A DNA stretch of 64,000 nt from Lichtheimia corymbifera B2541 (taxonomy: Eukaryota > Mucoromycota > Mucoromycetes > Mucorales > Lichtheimiaceae), in assembly GCA_000697475.1 (NCBI GenBank), contig JNEU01001098.1, positions 124,001 to 188,000 on the forward strand, in the 5' to 3' direction. The notes under the pieces are model-generated. The model was not told the origin of the DNA. It saw nothing but the letters and a program-made list of their open reading frames with translations, and did not search any database. Below are positions 26,481-37,838 of the stretch, piece by piece (position 1 is the first letter of the stretch; each line of letters opens with the position of its first letter). The translations under genes and the position numbers were made by a program.

Positions 26481-26759
26481 ATATAGATGACTCATTGTTT
26501 TATTTTTCTGTACTCTATGATGGTGTGAGGAATGATGCATGAATGACGGCATAATTTTTCTGCGCCAACGTAGGACCGCGCTAGTTGAGACACGATATAA
26601 AATATGGGGTACGACCCATCTTTGACATGTTAGACCACCTTTATCTCTCACTCTCTCACTCACACACACGCATCGTCTTCGAGGGGTTTGTATCGTGTTT
26701 TCATCCATGTTGTGCTTCTTCATGTACTCATTGCAACGTGTCCATTCTAGTTGGTGGTC

Positions 26760-26862
26760 CCCTCGCCTTGTTGTCCGGCCTTATGTGCCTTCTCTCTGGC
26801 CTTGTGGGTTCTCTGTGGCCCTGTGTGCCTTCTCTGTGGCCTTGTGTACCCTCTCTCTATGC
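26760..26862. repeat. Short minisatellite, ~21-24-bp unit
   Basis: About four imperfect copies of a unit like CTCTGTGGCCTTGTGTGCCTT in tandem. In one frame this produces SLWPCVP repeats inside an ORF that I do not regard as a gene. Confidence 0.75.
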
Positions 26863-27399
26863 TCGCTTCTTCTCTTTACTTGCTTTTTTATGGATATCCA
26901 ACGTGCATTCGCCAGTCAGCTGTTATGTGAATCTTGTCTCATGTAAACATTCAACATATCATGCTGATCTGGGTTTGTACGTCACTTGCTGTATATGGCG
27001 TTGTACCTTCGGGAGAAGCCTCGCTCATCCTTACATGGGTAAGTCGATCATGAAGGGTCACGTTTATTATGAATACTAACAACATTTCATTATGACCAAT
27101 CCAATCCTTTGCCTGTACTCCTTCCCATCCTCTTGCTGGCCCTTCTATATTGGCTTTCTTTACCTGCTATTCCCATTACCATCACTTGTACCTTCCCTTT
27201 TCTTTGTATACTATTGTACATTTATTGATATACCGACAATAGATAGTCTACTAATGCAATAAAAGATGGGTGCCTTTATTCAGTAAAAGTTGACGGGATA
27301 TTCAATTTGCGCTCAAGAAAAGCAGGCTTGGAAAGCTATGTATGTATGTAACTAACTGTCAGATCCGATATTACCTCCCTCAACCAATCCATCACTGCC
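26863..27399. other. Intergenic stretch before the R-SNARE gene
   Basis: AT-rich, no supported gene. It ends in the 3' region of the VAMP7-like gene on the minus strand. Confidence 0.4.
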
Positions 27400-28433
27400 T
27401 TACGAACCTGGGAATCCACACACAGAAGTTGCAATAAAGTACGCAATCACCTATTTGAAAGCAATCATAAGTCTCATGCCGATGGTTCTTTACAAAAGAC
27501 ACTTACAATCAATAGTAAGATAATCATGGTAACAATCTTCATGTTCTTCCACCACATGGAGCGCTATTATGATAGTCGGTGGGGGTGAGCCTTTTACCAT
27601 GCCACCAATGTCCATCCATCCATACGACTTACCTTGACTTGTGTACTACGTTTCTTAAAGCCAGATGCATGTTGGTTAAGGGTATCGGTCTTGTCCACAA
27701 GCAATTCAATGCGTTCTCCTCGCTCGAGCACGCGTTCTATATATATCAATGAGTGGTTAGAATAGCATGATAGAGGGAATTGGATAAGCTTACCGATATT
27801 GTGGACCATCACATCCTTGACTTGTTCAATTTCACCATGGACTTGCTTCAACCTATCAGCACTTGGGTTGGAAGAAAAGAATTCCTTGAATGATATTAGA
27901 GGAGTTGCTATGGTTGCTGCATGATAAACCTGTTTACCATTTGCTTGGAGAGCACACGGGAGAATTCATTCAGACCATATGGAGGGGCTTCTAATGCACG
28001 ATCCTTGCCATATCGCTCGAGAAATCGTTCTTTGATATCTTGCAAGAAAGCAAAGGGAATACGACGACCAAAAGAATCATCGGCCATGCACATATAAGTG
28101 AGACCATCTTCACAGATATAGTGGAACAAGTGGCTATGACGACGACGAGCTTGCTTAGTGGATATCATAAGACGTTTTGTATAGTTTACAGTACCTTCCA
28201 TAGACATAAGTAAGCTTGGAATTGGTTGGGGGAATCTTTTCGAGAATGGCCTGGGTCACTATGCATGCCGAAAAAGTGTCGTGGTGGTTATGGAGGGAGT
28301 AATACTGTGTAGGTACGTGGTCGCCTCGTTCCACGCTTTAAATTTGCTTGCCTTGTCCAAAGTTTCCATTGCTGTTGGTATGTTCAGTAAGAACCGTGGC
28401 GCCATTGGCAACAACAGCATAAATCAGTGACAT
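27400..28433 (-). CDS. VAMP7-like longin R-SNARE
   Basis: Seven exons on the minus strand join to about 215 aa. The N-terminal longin domain opens MSLIYAVVANGATVLTEH and includes HLFHYICEDGL and IPFAFLQDIKERFL. The R-SNARE motif (DRLKQVHGEIEQVKDVMVHN through ERGERIELLVDKTD) has the central layer Arg in the VLERGERIE region. WWKNMKI, a single C-terminal transmembrane anchor (IVTMIILLLIVIAYFIA) and a short CGFPGS end follow. It would mediate vesicle fusion with vacuole/endosomes as Nyv1/VAMP7 does. Intron 1 (28351-28259) starts with GC instead of GT (CAAG|GCAAGC), a known minor class. The next gene upstream on the same strand, SFT2, also acts in membrane traffic. Confidence 0.92.
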
Positions 28434-28607
28434 TGCAGGAGAAGAAGTAGTAGTATCAGAAATAAAGGAAAGAAAGTGTCGGGGCGGTGGTTTATTCTCT
28501 CTCTCCTCCGTCCTATTAAACCACATGGATCCAGCCTCTTACCATGTGAGCATTACTATCCAGACCACATCCATGTTCACAACCTTTTATTATTGTATGT
28601 AGTACTA
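28434..28607. other. Short spacer between SFT2 and the R-SNARE gene
   Basis: About 170 bp between two minus-strand genes, containing a GAAGAAGTAGTAGTA-like purine stretch that belongs to the R-SNARE leader. Confidence 0.4.
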
Positions 28608-29595
28608 TTATATAGGCAAAAGAGATGCTGCTTGTCGTCCCACATAGGCTGATCCATAACGCAGTGTCGCCACACCACCTGGAATGTATGATCCAAAATA
28701 CCTGCAATAGGGTGGGTTCATTGTGAGTATATGTATACATTCATATATATATATACTCCTCCTCCTCTTACCAAACAAGTGCAACAATTTGCAGGATGGC
28801 TGAAATGATTGTCAAGATATAACTTCTTGCCTAATAATACGGGTTACCAAACATGGATCAATCCATCCCACCTCTGCTTCTCATCCGCTTACCCCCAATG
28901 AAAAGTACAAGGTCATTGCCATGGTGCCAAGATAGGATATAGTGAATGGGAGTCGTTCTACAGACATCATGTGACGGATATGTGCCATAGGACCTCGCAA
29001 CATGGCAATACTGATCAGAATCAATATACTTCCCACTATCCATCCTCCATCAGTCATCAATGAAACGATCGAATGCATATATCATGACGTACATGTAAAT
29101 GTTGCTGCAAATTTGCCGGGGAACAAGGGAACCATGGGTATGAATAAAAAGAATGCCTATTATTATCATGTTAACAATGATGCATTGTGTGTGTGTGTGT
29201 GTGTGTGTATGCAGATCACTCACCAGGAAAAAGCATGCGATGCCCAATGCAAGACATAAAGCAAAGGCCATAACCCGCTATATATACATGATAACTCTCA
29301 GTTCGTTGTATACTCTCAACGAGTCCATGTTGCTACTTCTCACCTCGACTCTTGACATTTGATACCATGGTTCTTCTTCTTCTTCACCATTCAGATTAAG
29401 AGGGATATAGCCTTGGACTGTATTGGAGACATTGGAAAAGACGTTGGATGCTGAATCGCGGAATGCTGCGAATGGATTGCTGTTGCCACCACTTGATGGT
29501 TGGTTGTCTGAAGGTAAAGATATGCGAGGTGAAGAGCGTGAAAGGTTGAAACCACGTAACGACTCTCGAAAGTTATTTTGCAACTGCTCGCTCAT
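28608..29595 (-). CDS. SFT2: SFT2-family vesicle transport protein
   Basis: Six exons join to about 220 aa. An 80-residue cytosolic N-terminus (Ser/Asn-rich, ending in an acidic EEEEEPWYQMSR stretch) precedes four transmembrane segments. Diagnostic stretches are ALCLALGIACFFL, the loop MLRGPMAHIRHMMSVERLPF, LGTMAMTLYFSLG and AILQIVALVWYF. SFT2 proteins sit in late Golgi membranes and aid fusion of endosome-derived vesicles with the Golgi. The GT-dinucleotide tract at 29186-29208 (plus-strand orientation) lies inside one intron. The start at 29595 fits the family; an in-frame ATG nine codons upstream is possible. Confidence 0.93.
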
Positions 29596-30868
29596 ATTGG
29601 GGTCAACGCACACAAGACTCAAGAGGATTTTACCACTCTTGGCAAGCGAAGGCTATTATTCATCCCAGCTCGATTGGCTCGCGCTGTGTGTAACGCTGTT
29701 GTCGTCGTTGCCATGAGACATCCATTCCATCCCATCCCACTACTGTCAGCCTTATATGTGATTGAGCAACCGTTTTATATCCTGTAATGGTGATGATACA
29801 TCAATAAATAAGATTGTCTACATACATACTATAATATGAGCTATTGTAGATGGATTGCGCCATTCATCATCCCGTCGTATGACATCCTCCTTCTCCTCTT
29901 CAGTGGATCCTATTTTGTCACACACACGCACACGCACATATGCACCCATTGGCAAGATGCTGCAATGCTTAGTGATTTGTATGCTACTTTAGGAATAACG
30001 CAATTGCATTGCATCGATAAAACGGACCAAGGGAAAAGCGTCAAAAAAAAAAAAAAAGATGGCACCGATTTCCAGGTCTGACAAGATTGGTTGATTGTTG
30101 CACATGAGTGGTGTGGTGGTTATTTCACATCTATACCCGCGCATCTATATCATTACCCCACAATTCAAAACTATGGCCTGAGACATGGAGCTAATACGAA
30201 AAGTAAAATTGAGTGATCCCGAGTACAATTTTTCGTCCCATCTTTTGTGTCTTTGTTTCCCCGCTTGATCCCTCATCAATTCCCCATGTCCCATCATCCA
30301 TGACTTTTTCCCCACCGTTTATGCTCGTGTGTGAATCTCTCAAAATATATCAAAATGGTTTATCTTTCATTATAGACGCCAGATAAACAAGATAGCGTCA
30401 TGGGACACAGAAACTACAAAATTGGAATGTGAAAAGAGAGGTTACACAGGGGCACATGTCCCATACTACCGGAAGAAACGGGTCAATTACCCACGACGTC
30501 AATCAATTGTTATCAGCTAATAGATTCCATGGAAACCGTAGTGATGCAAGAAGAGAGTACAGGCAGGACATATAGAGATGGGAGAGTGTGAATGGATGTA
30601 TGCATGGCAACGATTGACCCATATCATATCAAAGGGGAGGGAGGGAGATAGGATAGCGCGGTATAATGATAGACTCAACAAATTCCCAGATAAACAACGA
30701 TAAGAGACATCGTGGAGCGAGAGAGAAGAAAGCGGAATAGCGTTTGTCCCGCTACAGTGGCAAGCGGTGGTGGTGGCGGGCGGAGGGTGTGTTCTCACGC
30801 ACCACCAAGATGGTGGAGAAACCTGATCAAGAGCAGTTGCTTGTGAAACAACCCATCCTCCTTTTCCT
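29596..30868. other. Divergent intergenic region (SFT2 / 693-aa protein)
   Basis: About 1.27 kb of promoter DNA for two divergent genes, with an A15 run at 30043-30057 and a purine-rich segment. The minus-strand ORF at 30517-30930 has no recognisable features and overlaps the start of the next gene. Confidence 0.45.
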
Positions 30869-33015
30869 ATGAACACTTTTACACCAGTCGAGCCAAATGA
30901 CCCTGCTGGCGATTGTCTATTGAAAGCCACGCTACTCGGGAGATATTATCCAGCACAAGCAGACGATATTCTGACCGATGACGAGCTGCTAGATCTCTTT
31001 CGCATTATCAAGCAGATTCTGAAGAAAGCCCCAGACACCGATCGCATTGCAAAGTTACTATTCTGCATCACATACGCTCTCGGTGACAATGTCAAGTTTG
31101 CCAAGCCGGTGCATGAAGATCGTATTCTTTTCCGAGATTATATGAATCACACAGCTGGACCTGGCATGGGTGTCATACAACTGACACCTAACAGCTCTTG
31201 TTGCCACTTTGTCAATGGCTTTCACGATGACCCGACACAGGCACCGCCGCCTCAACCCCACACTGATGCTCGCTGGCTCGATGCATCTACTGCTGCTGCT
31301 GCTGCTGCTGCTGATTCTCCTTTTACACGTCTTTTATCATCAGTCAACTGTTTAGACAGCAATCCTCATCCTATACCACCACCACCACCATCCTCATCAT
31401 CTACTACTACTACTACCACTGATATTCATCCACCTCCACCTCCACCACCACCGCAATCACATCATATGGCAAGTAGTAGCAGCAGTAGCAGCAGTAGTTT
31501 TCCACCTTCTTCTACTTGTACAAGTGATGATGCCATGGCTGATAGCTTTGCAGTACGCTCATATACCAATTTCCAATCTCTTTTACAACAACATCATCCA
31601 CCACCACCACCACCATCACAACAACAACAACAACCTGGATTAACACCTCCACCACAACAACAACCTGATTTTGCAGCTGCACGATATCCACACCTTCAGA
31701 CATTGCTTGGTGCTGCTAATGCTAGTGGCATCTCAAAGACGCCTGATGAAGTATTGATGGAGCCAAAGCAAAGAGGATTTTATTATCAAGATGGACGTAT
31801 TTCTCGAGAACCAGCTTTATTACAACGCTATGCTGAGCAAGGAGTACTTACACAAGCATCACTTATGCGCAAGAGGAAACGGCAATTACCTGATAATATG
31901 AATTATCCTTATGAGCTTGCCACATTGCCAGCATCTGTCAAGAAACCAAAGATACCTCATCGACATGGCGAATTTGAACAAAGACGTATGATGCTGCTAC
32001 TATATTACTTTTTTGTTGTATGACAAGCTCACGTGGGTTACTGTTTATAGGAGACGAGATCATCAGTCGGATGAGAAGCATCACATTATCGGATCTGGAA
32101 CAAAAAGTAGCACGATTACCTGATGATTTTACATTGGCTATTGAGCAAGCACCTGTCAACTTTGAAGTGGATCCATCTCGTAAACCAGAGCAAGCAGCTG
32201 ACTTGCTTGAACCTGCTCTACGTATTCTCACCACCCATTCCAACATGAAACCCCATCTCGACAATGGCATGAATCAAAATGGCATCTATTACAACAGCGA
32301 TTATTTCCGACTCTATTTGGCATTTGTACAATTCCAGAAATGCTTTGCTGCTTTATTCCCAAGTGAAGTGGTCCCCATCCCGGATGATAATACTAGTAGC
32401 GCTGAAATCAACACGGGCGAACGGGATCGTGATCGGGAACGCAACACCAACATGAAGGCCTATCGTGGTTGGTTAGAGCCGCTATTGACAGAAACCAATT
32501 GGGCTGCTTTTCGACGTAATATCGTGGTGGGTGAACGCATGATGCAGTTGACCAAGGTGGTGGGTCAAGGCGTCTTGTTGATGACCAAGGAATTGAGTGG
32601 ATCAAAGCTGCACCTCACCTTTACCAACAATGAATGGGATGAATTCATCAACGGCCTCAATGCTGGTAAATGGGATTACACCATCAAATGGGAAAGCGAA
32701 CCTCCCCTCGAACGAACAAGTGAGAACGAGAATCAATCAAAGCTGGTTATTGAATTACAACGCAAGTTTGCTACACGACACTGGTTTCGATCCGATGGCA
32801 TGCTCGTGCCACCCGAAGAACGACGCATCTCTTTACGAAGCAGCATTGCAAGCTCTTATCCAAGCTCATCCACCACTACCACCACAGTCACTCCCTCCTC
32901 CTCTACTACTACCCCATCAACAGCAGCAACAGATACAGACACCACAGCAAACACATCATCTGCTGGCAATGATGACAAACCCACTAGTAATAGTAGCCAA
33001 AACACTGATACTTAA
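30869..33015 (+). CDS. Large low-complexity protein of unknown function (693 aa)
   Basis: Two exons (30869-31985, 32051-33015) join in phase, bridging what otherwise look like two separate ORFs. Residues 1-120 form a folded-looking, mostly helical domain (TDDELLDLFRIIKQILKKA, DRIAKLLFCITYALGDNV). Residues ~125-290 are runs of Ala, Pro, Ser, Thr, Gln and His. A conserved-looking middle follows (SKTPDEVLMEPKQRGFYYQD, basic MRKRKRQLPDN). Residues ~375-610 form a second ordered region with helical segments and GVLLMTKELSGSKLHLTFTN. The tail is Ser/Thr-rich. A nuclear regulator is plausible from composition and the basic KRKRQ and KKPK patches, but I recognise no family. Confidence 0.75.
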
Positions 33016-33423
33016 TTTTCGCTCTTTATATAAACTAATGTACTCGTATATTACTACAATGGAATGTGCCAACATTTGACAACCAATTAACATTCTCAGG
33101 GGGGAAGAGCGGGAAGGCATATATATACAACTGTGATGCGTTTAGAGTTTCCTTAGCAATGAATGAACACTATCACGTCCACAAAGTATCTCGGCGAATT
33201 TTTTAAGGACCTTCGATGTCGTTCTCGATTGCATTTTGATCTTGATAAATCAATTCTGGAGCGAGGGGGGATGGAGAATAAGAACATTAGATCTCTCCCT
33301 CTCCCTCTCCCTCTATTTATATTACATGTTTTAAGCAGTAGATGCTTCCGATAACACACCACATGTACAATATAAAGAATATAACCGCTTGACTTTTTCT
33401 ATCCATCTCTCTCTCTTTCACTT
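33016..33423. other. Promoter region of the bZIP gene
   Basis: About 400 bp with CTCCCTCTC pyrimidine repeats (33294-33311) and a TATTTATATT stretch ~110 bp upstream of the bZIP start. No gene is supported. Confidence 0.4.
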
Positions 33424-34008
33424 ATGGATCACCATGCCAAAATCAATTGGGATCTAACAGCTGATACCACCAACATCACCCCCTCATCTTCATCTTCATC
33501 CAATCATATGAGCGATTCATCAACCATGCCTTCATCATCATCAGCGACGAACGATCCACCACTCTCTGACTGCCAACGAACTCGCGTATTAGAACGAAAC
33601 CGTGCAGCAGGTAGTAATCCCTCTTGGCACCACAGCATGATGCAGTAGTATATTGACTAGTATACAACAGCTGCTCGATGTCGTCAACGTAAAAAGCAAT
33701 GGATAGAAGATCTAAAGACGCGACATGAGGAACTCAAAGATCGAAATCAATGCTTATATCAAACACGTACCCACTTACAAAACCAAGTCTTTAAGTTGAA
33801 AAATGAACTTTTGCTCCATGAAGGGTATCCTTTTGCTTCTATATGGTTGTCGTCGTTGACACTGACTCCCTTTCTTTTTTAAAGATGCGATTGTCAAGCC
33901 ATTCAAAGTTATATTCAAACGTCTCTTATGAAAGATGCTCTAGAGCAAACCAACAATACCATGCCTAATGAATTCTCTCAGCAATCTCAGCATCCAACAT
34001 TTCAATAG
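33424..34008 (+). CDS. Small ATF/CREB-type bZIP transcription factor
   Basis: Three exons (33424-33610, 33671-33824, 33885-34008) give 154 aa. A Ser/Thr-rich 50-residue N-terminus precedes the basic region ERNRAAAARCRQRKKQW, whose N-x-x-A-A-x-x-C-R signature is that of ATF/CREB factors. A leucine zipper of about four heptads follows (LKTRHEEL, NQCLYQTRTHLQNQVFKLKN, ELLLHEGCDCQ). A Gln/Ser-rich tail ends the protein. It would bind CRE-like TGACGT sites as a dimer, in stress or cAMP responses. The first intron splits the basic region exactly within RAA. Confidence 0.93.
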
Positions 34009-35277
34009 ATCCTCCCATCATATAAAACGGAATTCGCCTTTTTGCTATTCCACCCAAATTTTTTTCCGTGTTTATATTCTTAGTAGTTTCATATGCATGA
34101 TCCTTGTGGTACCTGTGATGATGACATCAACCCATCTATGTATGTACATGCCCCGGATTTGCTCTTTGAAACTTGGCTTGGTGGTGTTGGGCCATCAATT
34201 GTAGTAAAAAGCCCCCATTTTCTTCTTTTGTACGTCGATAGCCGTATTATAAATCATGCATGAGACCCCCATCATTACCCTTCCTCAAGATCCTTCATTC
34301 ATGATGTTAAGCTTTGTATTGGAGAACACACATGTCTATATGCTACATAGCACCCAACCATCGTCCATTTACATCTAAGCAAAAGTAGAAGCGGCTTGCA
34401 TGACACAATTCACGTGGCCAATTTTTTTCACGATAGATAGACGTTCAATACACATTTATGGTGACATGGTTGATTACTCGATGTTCTACTGTCACGATCC
34501 AATTGACTTGCTTGACCTGATGGTGTGTGTACCGTCGTCGTCGTGAGCAGGGTTGAAATGCAATACTCCGGCGTACATACTACAATGGTGGTGTTGTTCA
34601 TTCCTGGTTGTATTGACAATGACAGCCTTTCATATACATATAGAGATATTGGATCGTCACAATGGATCGACGGATGTTATTATGAAAAGCATCGAAGAAT
34701 AACAGGATGATTATTTGCTTTCAAAGCTGTCGACCACATTCTTGACACATGTTGGTTCTACTTTTGGTAGTGCTTTACGAAATATTGGATCGCATGCTCA
34801 TGCTTAATCTCACCCATACCCCTTAGGAGTGTAAAATGAGTCAGCACGCATGAATCCTTGTCATGACTTTTTATCCAAAAAGAGTTTGCTTATCTCACTT
34901 TTTTTACCACCACCACCACCACCACCACGCTTCCCTCCTCACTCGTTGTTTGATATTTTATATATTTTATATTTCTCTCTCACTGACAAATCAAAGAGAC
35001 TTATGACTAACGTGGGAGCAATGCAGGGTTGGGAACAAGGATGAATGTTTGACAAGAAAGCTATATTGATTGGATGATACCATTGGGGCAAGACGAGTGG
35101 GGCAAAATGGCAATATAGATTCCCCCGATTCCTGGCTGGGTGGCGACAGTGGGTTTTCTAAAAATGGTCATTTCCCGCTTACACGCATCTGCAGGAACAA
35201 TAACTACTCTTGACTAAGACAATATAAGCTTGCAATCCTTTCTTTTCTTTCTCTTCTCTTACCAAGCATCCCATAAT
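34009..35277. other. Intergenic region (bZIP / monooxygenase)
   Basis: About 1.27 kb without a supported gene. It holds a CCA/CAC repeat near 34909-34927 and T-rich leader sequence before 35278. No tRNA-like fold was found. Confidence 0.4.
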
Positions 35278-37547
35278 ATGACAGGAAAGACAGCTGCCGT
35301 TATTGGAACTGGGTATGTATGCATGCATGATACAACAATGGGTCATCCGTGCTGAACAAAGAAATCTTCTTGTATAATAATAGTTTCAGTGGCCTTTGTT
35401 CTGCTATTCGTCTTAAACAAGAGTTGAATATCAAAGTCGATTTGTTCGAGATCAATACAGATGTTGCAGGTACCTGGCAGAATAATCGATATCTCGGTGC
35501 TGCGTGTGATATCCCAAGTCATTTGTATTCGCTCTCCTTTGAACTTAATCCAAGTATGTCGAAGCGTCGCGACTTGTCTTCTTTTCCTAACATTCCCCCA
35601 ATTCAGAATGGACGTCTCATTACAGCGGCCAATCCGAGATTCAAGCCTACCTTAGCAATGTGGCCAGGAAATATGATCTCTACAAGCAGACACGATTCGA
35701 GACCGAGGTGATAAAGACTGAATGGGACGACCGTCGCAAGCAATGGCTTGTGGAATGGCGTAGTGTGGTCAACCACCAAGTGACAGGAGAGGCCTATTAC
35801 GACTTTGTGTAAGTGTCATATCATCCATAGAGAGCGAGAGGGTTGACTGAATCCAATCAATCAATCAATAGCTTTGCTGGTTTGGGCCCTTTGCGTATTC
35901 CCAACGTACCCGCAGAATTCAAAGGCTTTCAAGGCACCATTGTGCATACCACGGAATGGGATTCATCCATCGATTATACAAACAAAAAGGTGGCTGTCAT
36001 CGGCAGTGGTGCTTCGTAAGTAACAGAGAGAGAATGAGAGAGAGTCTATTGTATATGGATGTGTAGTAACACAAGAACCTTTCAGTGCTATCCAAGTGAT
36101 TCCAGAGTTACGGAAAGTTGCATCCCACGTGTATAGCTACCAGCGTACACCGGCATGGGTTGTACCACGCGGTAAGTGATGAAATCGCCATTCTTTGTGG
36201 CCAGTAAGATTAAATGTTATTATGCATATAGATCAATTCACCTATCCAAGAATCTTCAAGTTCCTGTTACGATGGGTGCCCTTCCTTATCCGCTTTTATC
36301 GCAATTTCCTCTATCTTCAGGTACCATTATTATTCAATAATGCTGAAAAAGTGACTCGCAAACTCACCTACTACTTGTGTGCCACAGCATGAAATCTACT
36401 ATATCATCTTTGGTTACCCCAATTCCTTTGTATCTCGGCGGATCACTGCTTTTATGAAAAAGATCTTTGCTTGGCGTCTCACTCGTGCAGGCCGTCCTGA
36501 TCTTGTCCCTGTTCTCACACCTGGTACATATATACATGCCATCCATTTTTCTTCAAAGTTGACTAACGTACTTCTCTTCGTAGATTATAACATTGGTTGT
36601 AAGCGTATCGCCAAATCAGAGAATTTCTTGGAAGCCTGTGCCAAACCCAACGTCACCATTATTCGATCCGGCATTGACCAAGTGAAAGGAAGAACACTGG
36701 TGGATAAGGATGGTCATGAGACAGAGGTGGATATCCTGATCTTGGCTACAGGATTTGACATTAGGGGATTCACCGGAAACTTGAACAGTAAGTACATAGT
36801 AGCCTTTTGGCAGGAGATGTTGATGATCACTAATATATAATATCATCCATGTTATACATAGTACGAGGAAGGGATGGTAGATCCATGGCAGAGGAATTCT
36901 CTCGAGGCTTCCCCAAGACTTACAAGGTAATGTAACTCTTCTTCATCATCATTTTCTAGTCGCTAATCATTTAGTAATAGAGCGTATGCGCATCTGGCTA
37001 TCCAAATTTCTTCTTACTCTTGGGCCCTTCGTCAGGTCTTGGCCATAACTCAGTGGTGACAATGATTGAATGGTAGGATGGATGATTCAATGTACTACTC
37101 ATGATACTTATACAACGTACATAGCCAAGTAGAATTTGCCATCAAGTGTATCAAGCATATGCAAAAGAAAAAGGCAGCTGCCATTGAACCCAAGGAGTCG
37201 GCTGTCGATGAATTCGTTGGAAAGTTGAAAAAGAGCTTTGATGGCACTGTTTGGACTTCAGGTTGCAAATCGTGGTATATGAACGAGGAAGGACAGGTAA
37301 GAAAGCATCTTTTTTTCATTCACCTTCAACAGCTTTATTGACGGTACATTCTGCTTTTTGTCAGCCTTATGCTCTTTGGTCAGGTACATGAATAATGCGA
37401 CTTTTGGATCAAAATCTTGCAACGACTAACGAATGCTCTGTTATAGGTACCATCACATCCTATTGGTGGGCTTTACGCAAGATCCAGGGACAAGACTTTG
37501 AACTCCATAAAAAAGACCAGTCCGCACAATTACCATCATCCTTGTAA
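35278..37547 (+). CDS. Flavin-containing monooxygenase, Baeyer-Villiger type
   Basis: Thirteen exons join to 504 aa with every phase consistent, including a 19-nt exon (37365-37383). The FAD-binding Rossmann motif [11 protein letters not shown] is split by intron 1. The NADPH motif GSGASAIQ and the ATG motif LATGFDI are present. The segment [12 protein letters not shown] matches the Baeyer-Villiger fingerprint F-x-G-x3-H-x3-W-(P/D). Such enzymes insert oxygen next to a ketone, or oxidise N/S atoms, with NADPH and O2. The C-terminus is short and basic ([17 protein letters not shown]). The substrate is unknown; neighbours give no pathway clue. Confidence 0.92.
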
Positions 37548-37838
37548 ATCATAGAAATGTTTCTTATGTCCAAGAGTACCTAAGCAGCCTCTTTATTAAA
37601 TATCCTCTATTGATAATGCCAATCATAAATAACTTTGTTACATATGAATCAATCAATCACTTTACTAGGACCATGTCTTTCATCACTACAAGTATGATAC
37701 AACTGCCATCTATAATATATGTGGCTGGCTTTTCTTTAATTTTATCCTTGTTCAAAGGGGATGGGGGAAATAGCATTGTGAACCTGCACACGCGATAGCT
37801 TGGAGGGTGTTTGGGAAGAGAGGGAATACAATGTCGAA
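37548..37838. other. Convergent spacer (monooxygenase / Dsc2-like)
   Basis: 291 bp, AT-rich, presumed 3' ends of both genes. Nothing else is seen. Confidence 0.4.

Noticed and set aside
26585..27079. 164-aa plus-strand ORF with SLWPCVP repeats
   Set aside because: The repeats come from a minisatellite, composition is unlike neighbours, and no promoter, intron or family supports it.
30517..30930. 137-aa minus-strand ORF upstream of the 693-aa protein
   Set aside because: It overlaps the start of a better-supported gene and has random-looking Ser/His/Cys-rich content.
32020..33015. Separate gene starting at the ATG at 32020
   Set aside because: The ATG lies inside the intron (31986-32050) that joins the upstream ORF to this one in phase; a single 693-aa gene explains both.
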